Part shown: positions 45,371-53,845 of the stretch, one piece after another
Position numbering within the stretch: the stretch's first letter is position 1
Layout of the letters: each line of letters opens with the position of its first letter
Origin: Pseudomonas sp. Root71
GTDB taxonomy: Bacteria > Pseudomonadota > Gammaproteobacteria > Pseudomonadales > Pseudomonadaceae
Assembly: GCF_001429045.1 (NCBI RefSeq)
Contig: NZ_LMHY01000001.1
Location: 126,888-190,887, forward strand
Direction: 5' to 3'
Length of the DNA: 64,000 nt
Made by a program: the position numbers and the translations under genes
Notes under the pieces: generated by a model
Seen by the model: only the letters and a program-made list of their open reading frames with translations
Database searches by the model: none
Told to the model about the DNA's origin: nothing

Positions 45371-45639
45371 CATGCAGTAGAGGTGCGCCTTAGTGTGGGG
45401 AATAGCCGCCGCGAGGTGCTCGCGACGGCTAAAAAACAGGGGGGCGTGAGTGATCTCAGCGTTTTTTGGATCGATGCGTCACTTTCAAAATCGGCGGTGA
45501 CCGAAGTCAGCCAGAAACACATCGCTACGTCAGACCATCCCCAAGAGAGTAGCGCACCGAATGAATTGTTATCGCAATCCCCACTCCCGTTATTAGTTGC
45601 TAGGCGGGAGGCCCGGTATTGCGTAAGAATGACAAGTTA

Positions 45640-45948
45640 TTAGTCAGTTATTATTACTTTGTCAATGTGGTGCAATAATTCTCCGTTATAAAAAATTCCA
45701 ACGCTGGTTACGGCGTGGATTCCAGGTATTTTGTATTCTACAACTCTGTCTGTTAAGACTGGCAAAATGCCTTTTTGATCCTCAAGGATCAGTTCCAGAG
45801 GCAGGAAGGGAGTGTCTTGTACCTGGCTTGGCACAAGCTTTGGCATAATGCCTGAGTCAGTAACAGTTACGGTACCAGACACTCGAAAATAAGTGGCGCC
45901 AGGCATGCGGTTAATTTGTGCTGTCCAGTTTTTTGTTTGAATGCTCAT
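45640..45948 (-). CDS. Small orphan protein, paralogue of the gene at 44560
   Basis: 102 residues. It begins MSIQTKNWTAQINRMPGATY, contains GTVTVTDSGIMPKLV and ends FYNGELLHHIDKVIITD, aligning along its whole length with the 104-residue gene 770 bp downstream. No signal peptide or known domain; probably a cytosolic beta-rich protein. AAAGGA precedes the ATG. It is AT-rich and separated from its paralogue by a dead IS5-type transposase. Function unknown. Confidence 0.7.
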   Translation of the reverse strand: MSIQTKNWTAQINRMPGATYFRVSGTVTVTDSGIMPKLVPSQVQDTPFLPLELILEDQKGILPVLTDRVVEYKIPGIHAVTSVGIFYNGELLHHIDKVIITD

Positions 45949-46284
45949 TGTATTCAGTTCCTTTTGATTAGGTTGTTTTGCTCCTGCGAAATTAATGTAG
46001 CAAGGTTGAATATGTTAATGGTGGTGTTTGTTGGTGGACTATGTAAATTTGTATGTTTGATTTTATTGTTATATGAACTTCCAGTGGCTGGAGCAGAAGC
46101 TGTCTTTTTCTCGTGGGCCTGATCGATCACTGGCTTGCATCTGTCGACGAGGGCTACATGAGGTGCCCGCGCGTGAAATCGAGGGATTCGGTAACGCATT
46201 GAGCAGGCAAAAAGCCGATTCATGTAGTATAACTACAAGCGTGCTACATCCCCGGCACCTGCCAATAACAAAGAGTCCAGCCCT
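45949..46284. other. Intergenic region upstream of rccR
   Basis: 336 bp, AT-rich in its first half. It holds the TGTAGT-ATA-ACTACA palindrome at 46223-46237 and presumably the rccR promoter and the promoter of the leftward orphan gene. No convincing gene was seen in it. Confidence 0.5.
46223..46237. promoter_or_regulatory. rccR: RccR-like operator TGTAGT-ATA-ACTACA
   Basis: Perfect 6-bp arms with a 3-bp spacer, 48 bp upstream of the start of the RpiR-family gene. As I recall, RccR in Pseudomonas recognises a TGTAGT/ACTACA-type palindrome, so this would be the autoregulatory site. A nearby TGCTACA half-site at 46241-46247 is only partial. Confidence 0.65.
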
Positions 46285-47151
46285 TTGAATCTGCTGCAAC
46301 ACATCGCCCAGTCTCGCCACCTGTTACGCAAGTCGGAGCTCAAGGTCGCCGACCACGTGCTGCTCGATCCTGCGGCCGTGATGCACAGCTCCATGGCCGA
46401 CCTGGCCCACAGCGTGGGCATCAGCGAACCGACCATCGTGCGTTTTTGCCGTGCCATCGGTTGTTCCGGCTTTCAGGACCTGAAGCTGAAGCTGGCCCAG
46501 AGTCTGGCGGCAGGTGCGAGTTTCGGCCAGTTTGCGATCCATGAGGATGACTCGGTCGCCGACTACAGCCTGAAAATCTTCGACACCACCCTGCATACGC
46601 TGATGGAGGTTCGCGAGAAGCTCGATCCGCTGGAGTTGCAGCGGGCGGTGACGCTGATGTCCCAGGCCCAGCGTGTGGAGTTCTACGGCTTTGGCGCCTC
46701 GGGTGCGGTCGCCGCGGACGCCCAGCACAAGTTCTTCCGCCTGCTGCTCACTGCTGCGGCGTATTCCGATCCGCACATGCAGGCGATGTCGGCCGTGACG
46801 CTCAAGCCAACCGACGTGGCGATCTGCATTTCCCAGTCCGGGCGCTCCAAGGACCTGCTGATCACCGCCAACCTGGTGCGCGAAAGCGGTGCCTCGTTGA
46901 TCACCTTGTGCCCGAGCCAGACGCCGTTGGCTGAACTGTCTACGGTCAATCTGGCGATCGATGTGCATGAAGACACTGAAATCTATACGCCGCTGACTTC
47001 GCGTATCGCCCACCTGGTGGTGATCGACGTGCTGGCGATGGGCGTGGCCATGGCGCGTGGCCCGAGCCTGGTCAACCACCTCAAGAGCGTCAAGCGCAGC
47101 CTGCGCAGCTTGCGGCTGTCGCCCAAGTCGGTGAAGGCGTTGGACGACTAA
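46285..47151 (+). CDS. rccR: RpiR-family regulator of carbon metabolism (RccR-like)
   Basis: 288 residues. An N-terminal HTH_6 (about 1-77: LADHV-like KVADHVLLDPAAVMHSSMAD, SVGISEPTIVRFCRAIGCSG) precedes a SIS sugar-phosphate domain (about 125-260: VEFYGFGASGAVAADAQHKF, ICISQSGRSKDLL). It resembles HexR, but zwf is not adjacent; instead pycR-pycA-pycB follow, as at the P. aeruginosa PA5438 locus. RccR binds KDPG and controls pyruvate and glyoxylate-shunt genes. The start is TTG at 46285 with AAGAG upstream. Confidence 0.85.
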   Translation: MNLLQHIAQSRHLLRKSELKVADHVLLDPAAVMHSSMADLAHSVGISEPTIVRFCRAIGCSGFQDLKLKLAQSLAAGASFGQFAIHEDDSVADYSLKIFDTTLHTLMEVREKLDPLELQRAVTLMSQAQRVEFYGFGASGAVAADAQHKFFRLLLTAAAYSDPHMQAMSAVTLKPTDVAICISQSGRSKDLLITANLVRESGASLITLCPSQTPLAELSTVNLAIDVHEDTEIYTPLTSRIAHLVVIDVLAMGVAMARGPSLVNHLKSVKRSLRSLRLSPKSVKALDD

Positions 47152-47159
47152 GATCAAGG

Positions 47160-47227
47160 GATCGCAGCCTTCGGCAGCTCCTACAGGTATTCGCGTTCCT
47201 GCGTAGGAGCTGCCGAAGGCTGCGATC
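47160..47227. repeat. REP-type inverted repeat, 25-bp perfect arms
   Basis: Arms GATCGCAGCCTTCGGCAGCT+CCTAC and complement around an 18-bp spacer, 8 bp after the rccR stop. It is of the same family as 34751-34825 and nearly identical to 62468-62538. It probably terminates rccR. Confidence 0.85.
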
Positions 47228-47327
47228 TTTGCTTCTGAATGTTCATCTCCCTGTAACACCCAAGCCGCCAAACCGTCATCCCCCGCGCCTATCTTGAAAC
47301 TCCCGTACTCGCCTTGGGAGACTCGAA

Positions 47328-47537
47328 ATGGCCATGCCCTACGAAGAACGCAACAGCGCTGTCAAAACCCGTCGTCAGCAAGAAGATCAGCGCCGCATGG
47401 AATTCCGTCGCGCCATTGAAGATCGCTGCGAACGCCGTCAGCTTCTGGCCGAAATAGGCGATTTCCCGGAGTTGGAACTCAATTTCTGGCAGGCATCTCC
47501 CTCGGCGTCCCGTCGAAACGCTCAACCAGCGCGCTGA
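47328..47537 (+). CDS. Small basic conserved protein (PA3496-family-like)
   Basis: 69 residues. The core KTRRQQEDQRRMEFRRAIED, then CERRQLLAEIGDFPELEL, resembles the small Pseudomonas family named after PA3496 (putative envelope integrity), with DQRRM-RRAIE and a final PEL. GGGAG is well placed before the ATG. Its 3' end overlaps the end of the convergent pycR gene by 59 bp. The family assignment is from memory and moderate. Confidence 0.6.
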   Translation: MAMPYEERNSAVKTRRQQEDQRRMEFRRAIEDRCERRQLLAEIGDFPELELNFWQASPSASRRNAQPAR

Positions 47538-48441
47538 TCTGAATCCGTTCGCTGCGGATAAACGCCAGGAAGGCGTGAGCCACCGGTGACAGGCGTTTCG
47601 CCTTGGCCTGCACCAGGCACCAACTGCGAAACAGTGGCAGCTCTTCGACCGGTAGCTCGATCAGCCCACCGGTTGCCAGCTCGAGGCTCAGGGCGTGGCG
47701 CGTCAACAGCGCAACGCCCAGGCCTGCCAGCACACATTCACGCTGAGCTTCGGCAGACGAGACATCCTGGGTCTGGTTGAAGTGCACGCGCTTCTCTTTG
47801 AAGTATTCTTCGCACGCCAGCCGCGTCCCGGAGCCTGGCTCACGCAGCAGCAGTGTGTAGGGCTCGAGATCCTGCAGGCGCAGTGGTCCCATATGGCAAA
47901 GTGGATGATCCGGTGGCGCCACGGCGACGATCGGGTTGTTCAGGAACGGCAGGAATTCCAGGCCCATGTCCTGGGGCACCATGGACATGATCACCAGGTC
48001 GTCGCGGTTGTCCGACAGGCGCCGAATGACCTGGCCACGGTTGACCACCGTCAGTTGCAGGTTCACTTCCGGGTGTTGGCGTTTGAATGCGGCAAACAGA
48101 TGCGGCACGAAGTATTTGGCGCTGGACTCAATCGCCAGTTTCAGTTGCCCCTGCAACGAGCCCTGCATGTCCGACAACTGCATGTCGAGGTTTTCCAGGC
48201 GCCCGAAAATATCCCGGCTGGCCCGCTGTAACGCTTCAGCCGCTTCGGTCATGTAGAGTTTTTTGCCGACGTAATCGAACAAAGGCTGACCAATCAGCTC
48301 TTCAAGTTGACGAATCTGCAGGCTGACGGCAGGTTGTGTGAGCGACATTTCCTCGGCCGCGCGGCTGTAGGAGCGCAAATCACAGACCTCGTTGAAGATC
48401 TGCAATTGACGCAAAGTCATACGCATCAATGACTTACGCAT
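47479..48441 (-). CDS. pycR: LysR-family regulator of pyruvate carboxylase
   Basis: 320 residues. A LysR HTH (MTLRQLQIFNEVCDLRSYSR, MSLTQPAVSLQIRQLEELIG) is followed by an effector domain with LLREPGSGTRLACEEYFKEK, a CysB/CbbR-like core. It is divergent from pycA-pycB with a 190-bp intergenic region, matching the pycR-pycAB arrangement of P. aeruginosa. It probably regulates anaplerotic pyruvate carboxylation. The first ATG (48441) is used; one six codons later is possible. Confidence 0.88.
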   Translation of the reverse strand: MRKSLMRMTLRQLQIFNEVCDLRSYSRAAEEMSLTQPAVSLQIRQLEELIGQPLFDYVGKKLYMTEAAEALQRASRDIFGRLENLDMQLSDMQGSLQGQLKLAIESSAKYFVPHLFAAFKRQHPEVNLQLTVVNRGQVIRRLSDNRDDLVIMSMVPQDMGLEFLPFLNNPIVAVAPPDHPLCHMGPLRLQDLEPYTLLLREPGSGTRLACEEYFKEKRVHFNQTQDVSSAEAQRECVLAGLGVALLTRHALSLELATGGLIELPVEELPLFRSWCLVQAKAKRLSPVAHAFLAFIRSERIQISALVERFDGTPREMPARN

Positions 48442-48553
48442 TATATGGTCGCTCTCGTCGCTGGCTGGTGAATCAACTATAAGTCTTTACTTATGCGTGA
48501 CCCAATAATTATTCATTTTTGTTAATCCCTTGTGGGCGCTAGTGTGGACCTGC

Positions 48554-48601
48554 GACCAAATTGAAACATTTGGTCACTCGTCGACCTGGTCTAGCAGGTC
48601 G
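48554..48601. promoter_or_regulatory. Two tandem inverted repeats upstream of pycA
   Basis: GACCAAAT-N6-ATTTGGTC (48554-48575) and CGACCTG-N6-CAGGTCG (48582-48601), both perfect, end 30 bp before the pycA start. They could be operators for PycR or another factor, or alternative stem-loops in the mRNA leader. Neither has a T-run. Confidence 0.45.
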
Positions 48602-48631
48602 TGGGTACCACCGGCTCAAGGGAAACTCCAA

Positions 48632-50047
<1,416 letters not shown>

Positions 50048-50058
50048 GGAATAGAACA

Positions 50059-51867
50059 ATGAGCAAGAAGATTCATGTAACCGACACCATCCTGCGCGAC
50101 GCTCACCAATCGCTGCTGGCGACCCGCATGCGCACCGAAGACATGCTGCCGATCTGCGACAAGCTCGACAAAGTCGGCTACTGGTCGTTGGAATGCTGGG
50201 GCGGCGCGACGTTCGACGCCTGCGTACGTTTCCTGAAAGAAGACCCGTGGGAGCGACTGCGCCAACTGCGCGCTGCGCTGCCTAACACCCGTCTGCAAAT
50301 GCTGCTGCGTGGCCAGAACCTGCTGGGCTACCGCCACTACAGCGACGACGTGGTCAAGGCCTTCGTCGCCAAGGCGGCGGTCAACGGTATCGACGTGTTC
50401 CGCATCTTCGACGCCATGAACGACGTGCGTAACCTGCGCGTGGCCATCGAAGCGGTGAAAGCCGCCGGCAAACACGCCCAGGGCACCATCGCCTACACCA
50501 CCAGCCCGGTGCACACCATCGAGGCCTTCGTGAGCCAGGCCAAGCAAATGGAAGCCATGGGTTGCGACTCGGTGGCGATCAAGGACATGGCCGGCCTGCT
50601 GACCCCGTACGCCACCGGCGAACTGGTCAAGGCGCTGAAAGCCGAGCAATCGCTGCCAGTGTTCATTCACTCCCACGACACGGCTGGTCTGGCCGCGATG
50701 TGCCAAATGAAGGCCATCGAAAACGGTGCCGACCACATCGACACCGCGATCTCCAGTTTCGCCTGGGGCACCAGCCACCCGGGTACCGAGTCGATGGTCG
50801 CCGCCCTTAAAGGCAGCGAGTTCGACACCGGCCTGAACCTGGAGCTGCTGCAGGAGATCGGCCTGTACTTCTACGCCGTGCGCAAGAAGTACCACCAGTT
50901 CGAAAGTGAATTCACCGCCGTCGACACCCGTGTTCAAGTCAACCAGGTACCGGGCGGGATGATCTCCAACCTGGCCAACCAGTTGAAAGAGCAGGGCGCA
51001 CTCAATCGCATGAGCGAAGTGCTGGCCGAAATCCCGCGGGTTCGTGAAGACCTCGGCTTCCCGCCGCTGGTGACTCCGACTTCGCAGATCGTCGGCACCC
51101 AGGCGTTCTTCAACGTGCTGGCCGGCGAGCGCTACAAGACCATCACCAACGAAGTGAAACTGTACCTGCAAGGCGGTTACGGTAAGGCGCCGGGCACCGT
51201 GAACGAACAACTGCGTCGCCAGGCCATCGGCAGCGAAGAAGTGATCGACGTTCGCCCGGCCGATTTGCTCAAGCCGGAAATGGCCAAGCTGCGTGCCGAC
51301 ATCGGCGCACTGGCCAAGTCCGAAGAAGACGTGCTGACCTTCGCCATGTTCCCGGACATCGGTCGCAAGTTCCTCGAAGAACGCGCCGCTGGGACTCTGA
51401 CACCTGAAGTGTTGCTGCCGATTCCTGAAGCCGGTGGCGTCGCCTCGGCTGGTGGCGAAGGCGTACCGACCGAGTTCGTCATCGACGTTCACGGCGAAAC
51501 CTACCGCGTCGACATTACTGGTGTGGGCGTCAAGGCCGAAGGCAAGCGTCACTTCTACCTGTCCATCGACGGCATGCCGGAAGAAGTGGTATTCGAACCG
51601 CTCAACGAATTCGTCGGTGGCGGCAGCAGCAAGCGCAAGCAAGCCACTGCACCGGGTCACGTCAGCACCACCATGCCGGGCAACATCGTCGACGTGCTGG
51701 TCAAGGAGGGCGACACCGTCAAGGCAGGCCAGGCCGTGCTGATCACCGAAGCGATGAAGATGGAAACCGAAGTCCAGGCAGCCATCGCCGGTAAAGTCAC
51801 CGCCATTCACGTGGCCAAGGGCGACCGGGTGAACCCGGGCGAGATCCTGATCGAGATCGAAGGCTGA
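50059..51867 (+). CDS. pycB: Pyruvate carboxylase subunit B (carboxyltransferase + biotin carrier; OadA-like)
   Basis: 602 residues. The N-terminal carboxyltransferase barrel (about 1-290) has VTDTILRDAHQSLLATRMR, DVFRIFDAMNDVRNL, SVAIKDMAGLLTPY and SLPVFIHSHDTAGL. A middle PYC_OADA domain follows, and the biotinyl domain (about 530-602) ends with the biotinylation site EAMKMETE. With PycA it makes oxaloacetate from pyruvate. It lacks neighbouring OadB/OadG genes, so it is a cytosolic carboxylase, not the sodium-pumping decarboxylase. A terminator follows at 51901. Confidence 0.94.
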   Translation: MSKKIHVTDTILRDAHQSLLATRMRTEDMLPICDKLDKVGYWSLECWGGATFDACVRFLKEDPWERLRQLRAALPNTRLQMLLRGQNLLGYRHYSDDVVKAFVAKAAVNGIDVFRIFDAMNDVRNLRVAIEAVKAAGKHAQGTIAYTTSPVHTIEAFVSQAKQMEAMGCDSVAIKDMAGLLTPYATGELVKALKAEQSLPVFIHSHDTAGLAAMCQMKAIENGADHIDTAISSFAWGTSHPGTESMVAALKGSEFDTGLNLELLQEIGLYFYAVRKKYHQFESEFTAVDTRVQVNQVPGGMISNLANQLKEQGALNRMSEVLAEIPRVREDLGFPPLVTPTSQIVGTQAFFNVLAGERYKTITNEVKLYLQGGYGKAPGTVNEQLRRQAIGSEEVIDVRPADLLKPEMAKLRADIGALAKSEEDVLTFAMFPDIGRKFLEERAAGTLTPEVLLPIPEAGGVASAGGEGVPTEFVIDVHGETYRVDITGVGVKAEGKRHFYLSIDGMPEEVVFEPLNEFVGGGSSKRKQATAPGHVSTTMPGNIVDVLVKEGDTVKAGQAVLITEAMKMETEVQAAIAGKVTAIHVAKGDRVNPGEILIEIEG

Positions 51868-51900
51868 GTTAACAGCCGCGATACAACGCTTTATACCTCG

Positions 51901-51925
51901 GGGGAGCATGTGCTCCCCTTTTTTT
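51901..51925 (+). terminator. Terminator of the pycAB operon
   Basis: Stem GGGGAGCA / TGCTCCCC with a TG loop followed by TTTTTTT, 34 bp past the pycB stop. Confidence 0.9.
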
Positions 51926-51975
51926 CGCCCGAAATTCAACCCGCGGCCTTCGCCGAAGACTGCGGTTTTATGGAT

Positions 51976-52656
51976 TCAGGACTGTTGCGTTCTGCACTCC
52001 ACCAACCCTTTAACCTGACCCGAGGCGGTTTGGTTCTCATCGCTCAGCCACTTCTCGAACCCGGCGCCAATCGCCGGCCATTCCGAATCCAGAATCGAGT
52101 ACCACGCGGTGTCCCGATTTTGTCCTTTGACCACCATGTGCTGACGGAACACTCCCTCAAAACTGAAGCCCAGGCGCTCGGCCGCGTATTTGGAGCGGGC
52201 GTTGGCGTTGTTGCATTTCCATTCCAGGCGACGGTAACCCAGGGCAAAGGATTCCTTGGCCAACAGGTAAACCGCCTCGGTGCTTTTCGGCGAGCGCTGC
52301 ATCGGGGCGCCGAAGGTAACGTGGCCGATTTCGATGCGGCCCTGGGCCGGGACGATGGACATCAGGCTGAGTATGCCCTGGACCTCGCCGCTGGCGCGGT
52401 CGATTACGCTGAAGAAATACGGGTCGCTACTGGCCGCGTGGTTGTTCAGCCAGTCGTTGAAGACGCTGCGCTCAGGGAAGGGGCCGTAAGGCAGGTAGTC
52501 CCACAGCTTCGGGTCGGCGCCGGGGCCTTGCAGGGCGTTGAACAGGTCGTCGCCGTGGCGCGCCGGGTCGAGTTTTTCCAGGCGGATGTAACGCCCTTCG
52601 ATCAGTTGAGTCGTGGGGGCCGGGACGCCTTTCCAGTCGGCGAGTGAAATCGACAT
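51976..52656 (-). CDS. GNAT acetyltransferase, RimJ/RimL-like
   Basis: 226 residues. The Acetyltransf_3 pattern is visible: RYIRLEKLDPARHGDDLFNA, GILSLMSIVPAQGRIEIGHV, STEAVYLLAKESFALGYRRL and CNNANARSKYAAERLGFSFE, then WYSILDSEWP. It transfers acetyl from acetyl-CoA to an unknown amine or protein N-terminus. It is last of three leftward genes (PaiB-like, GNAT, GNAT), 16 bp after the preceding gene. Confidence 0.85.
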   Translation of the reverse strand: MSISLADWKGVPAPTTQLIEGRYIRLEKLDPARHGDDLFNALQGPGADPKLWDYLPYGPFPERSVFNDWLNNHAASSDPYFFSVIDRASGEVQGILSLMSIVPAQGRIEIGHVTFGAPMQRSPKSTEAVYLLAKESFALGYRRLEWKCNNANARSKYAAERLGFSFEGVFRQHMVVKGQNRDTAWYSILDSEWPAIGAGFEKWLSDENQTASGQVKGLVECRTQQS

Positions 52657-52672
52657 GCTGTTCTCCTTGAAC

Positions 52673-53119
52673 TTAGATGGCTTTGCGAAACTGGATGAAA
52701 CCCGGGCGTTCGGCGATGCGCTCGTAGAGCTGGATCGCGGTGGCGTTGGTTTCGTGGGTCAGCCAGTGGACTTTGTTGCAACCGTCGGCCTTGGCCGTGG
52801 TGTAGACGAATTCGATCAACTGGCGGCCGACACCGGTGCCACGGGTTTCCGGGACCACCAGCAAGTCCTGCAGGTAGCAGGAGTTCTCTATGGCCCAGTT
52901 CGAACGATGGTAGATGAAATGCACCATGCCCACCGCTTTGCCGTCGGCCCAGGCGAGGGCGGCGTGGGTTGGCTCGTTCGGATCGAGCATGCGCTGCCAG
53001 GTGCTTTGGGTAACGGCCTCCGGCAGTTCGGTTTTATAGAAGCGCAGGTAGGCTTGCCACAGCGGCAACCAGGCCGCGTGATCACCGGCGGTGACTTGGC
53101 GAATGTCGATTTGACTCAT
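52673..53119 (-). CDS. GNAT N-acetyltransferase
   Basis: 148 residues. The acetyl-CoA site is DLLVVPETRGTGVGRQLIEFV, followed by NKVHWLTHETNATAIQLYER. A typical small polyamine- or aminoacyl-type GNAT; substrate unknown. AAGGAGG precedes the ATG. It lies 10 bp after the PaiB-like gene, in one leftward operon. Confidence 0.88.
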   Translation of the reverse strand: MSQIDIRQVTAGDHAAWLPLWQAYLRFYKTELPEAVTQSTWQRMLDPNEPTHAALAWADGKAVGMVHFIYHRSNWAIENSCYLQDLLVVPETRGTGVGRQLIEFVYTTAKADGCNKVHWLTHETNATAIQLYERIAERPGFIQFRKAI

Positions 53120-53129
53120 GGTTACCTCC

Positions 53130-53753
53130 TTAGCGCATTAATTGGGCGAGGCTTTGGTCGTTGACGTCGGGGCTGGCGGCCAGGCCTTCGCGCACACCGG
53201 CGATGTCGGCGGGGCTGCGGTTCTGGCTGAGTTTGCGCTTGCCTTCCAGACGGTCGATGGGAATGGCGAAACCGACAATGGCCTTGAGCATGCCGTCGAT
53301 GTAATCGGCGGGGGCATCGGCCACTGACCACGGTTGGGCGCGGCCAGCTTCATGACGATCGGTGAGGGTGCTGACGATGTCGAGCAGCCGTCCGCCATCG
53401 CTGAAGGTTTCGGCTCGGCCGTAGGCGTGTACGGCGACGTAGTTCCAGGTAGGCACGACTTTGCCGTGTTCGGCCTTGCTTGGGTAGAAGCCAGGGCTGA
53501 CGTAGGCGTCGGCACCGGCAAATATCAGCAGGGCTTCGGCGCCGTCGCGCAGGTCTTTCCATTGTGGATTGGCTTTGGCCAGATGCCCGTACAACGTGCC
53601 GTTCGAACCTTGTTCGCAGTGCAGCAGCACCGGTACATGGCTGGCTTGCAGGCCGCTTTCACCATGGGTCACCAATATGGCGAGACGGGTGGCGAGGATC
53701 AGTTCATGCAGTTGGGACAACTCGTCGATGGCAAAAGCACGTGGCGTATACAT
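53130..53753 (-). CDS. PaiB-family FMN-binding protein (negative regulator type)
   Basis: 207 residues. The PaiB pattern is MYTPRAFAIDELSQLHELI, SHVPVLLHCEQG, LYGHLAKANPQW, LLIFAGADAYVSPGFYPSK and VPTWNYVAVHAYGRAE. The family has a flavin-reductase-like split barrel that binds FMN; Bacillus PaiB is listed as a transcriptional regulator next to the acetyltransferase PaiA, and here too GNAT genes follow directly. The start at 53753 fits the family and has AAGGA upstream. It is divergent from the MocR gene (92 bp). Confidence 0.88.
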   Translation of the reverse strand: MYTPRAFAIDELSQLHELILATRLAILVTHGESGLQASHVPVLLHCEQGSNGTLYGHLAKANPQWKDLRDGAEALLIFAGADAYVSPGFYPSKAEHGKVVPTWNYVAVHAYGRAETFSDGGRLLDIVSTLTDRHEAGRAQPWSVADAPADYIDGMLKAIVGFAIPIDRLEGKRKLSQNRSPADIAGVREGLAASPDVNDQSLAQLMR

Positions 53754-53845
53754 GGAGATATTTTCCTTGGCGAATGCCTGCATCCTAGGCAGGCTATTGG
53801 TCTGTTGTAAGAGCCATTAACGACCAATTTCATGGGTCCATTACG

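Noticed and set aside
46285..47151. HexR
   Set aside because: Similar RpiR/SIS architecture, but no zwf-pgl-eda genes adjacent; the neighbourhood and the TGTAGT/ACTACA palindrome fit RccR.
50059..51867. Sodium-pumping oxaloacetate decarboxylase alpha subunit
   Set aside because: No oadB or oadG gene is adjacent and a biotin carboxylase gene precedes it, so the two-subunit pyruvate carboxylase fits better.
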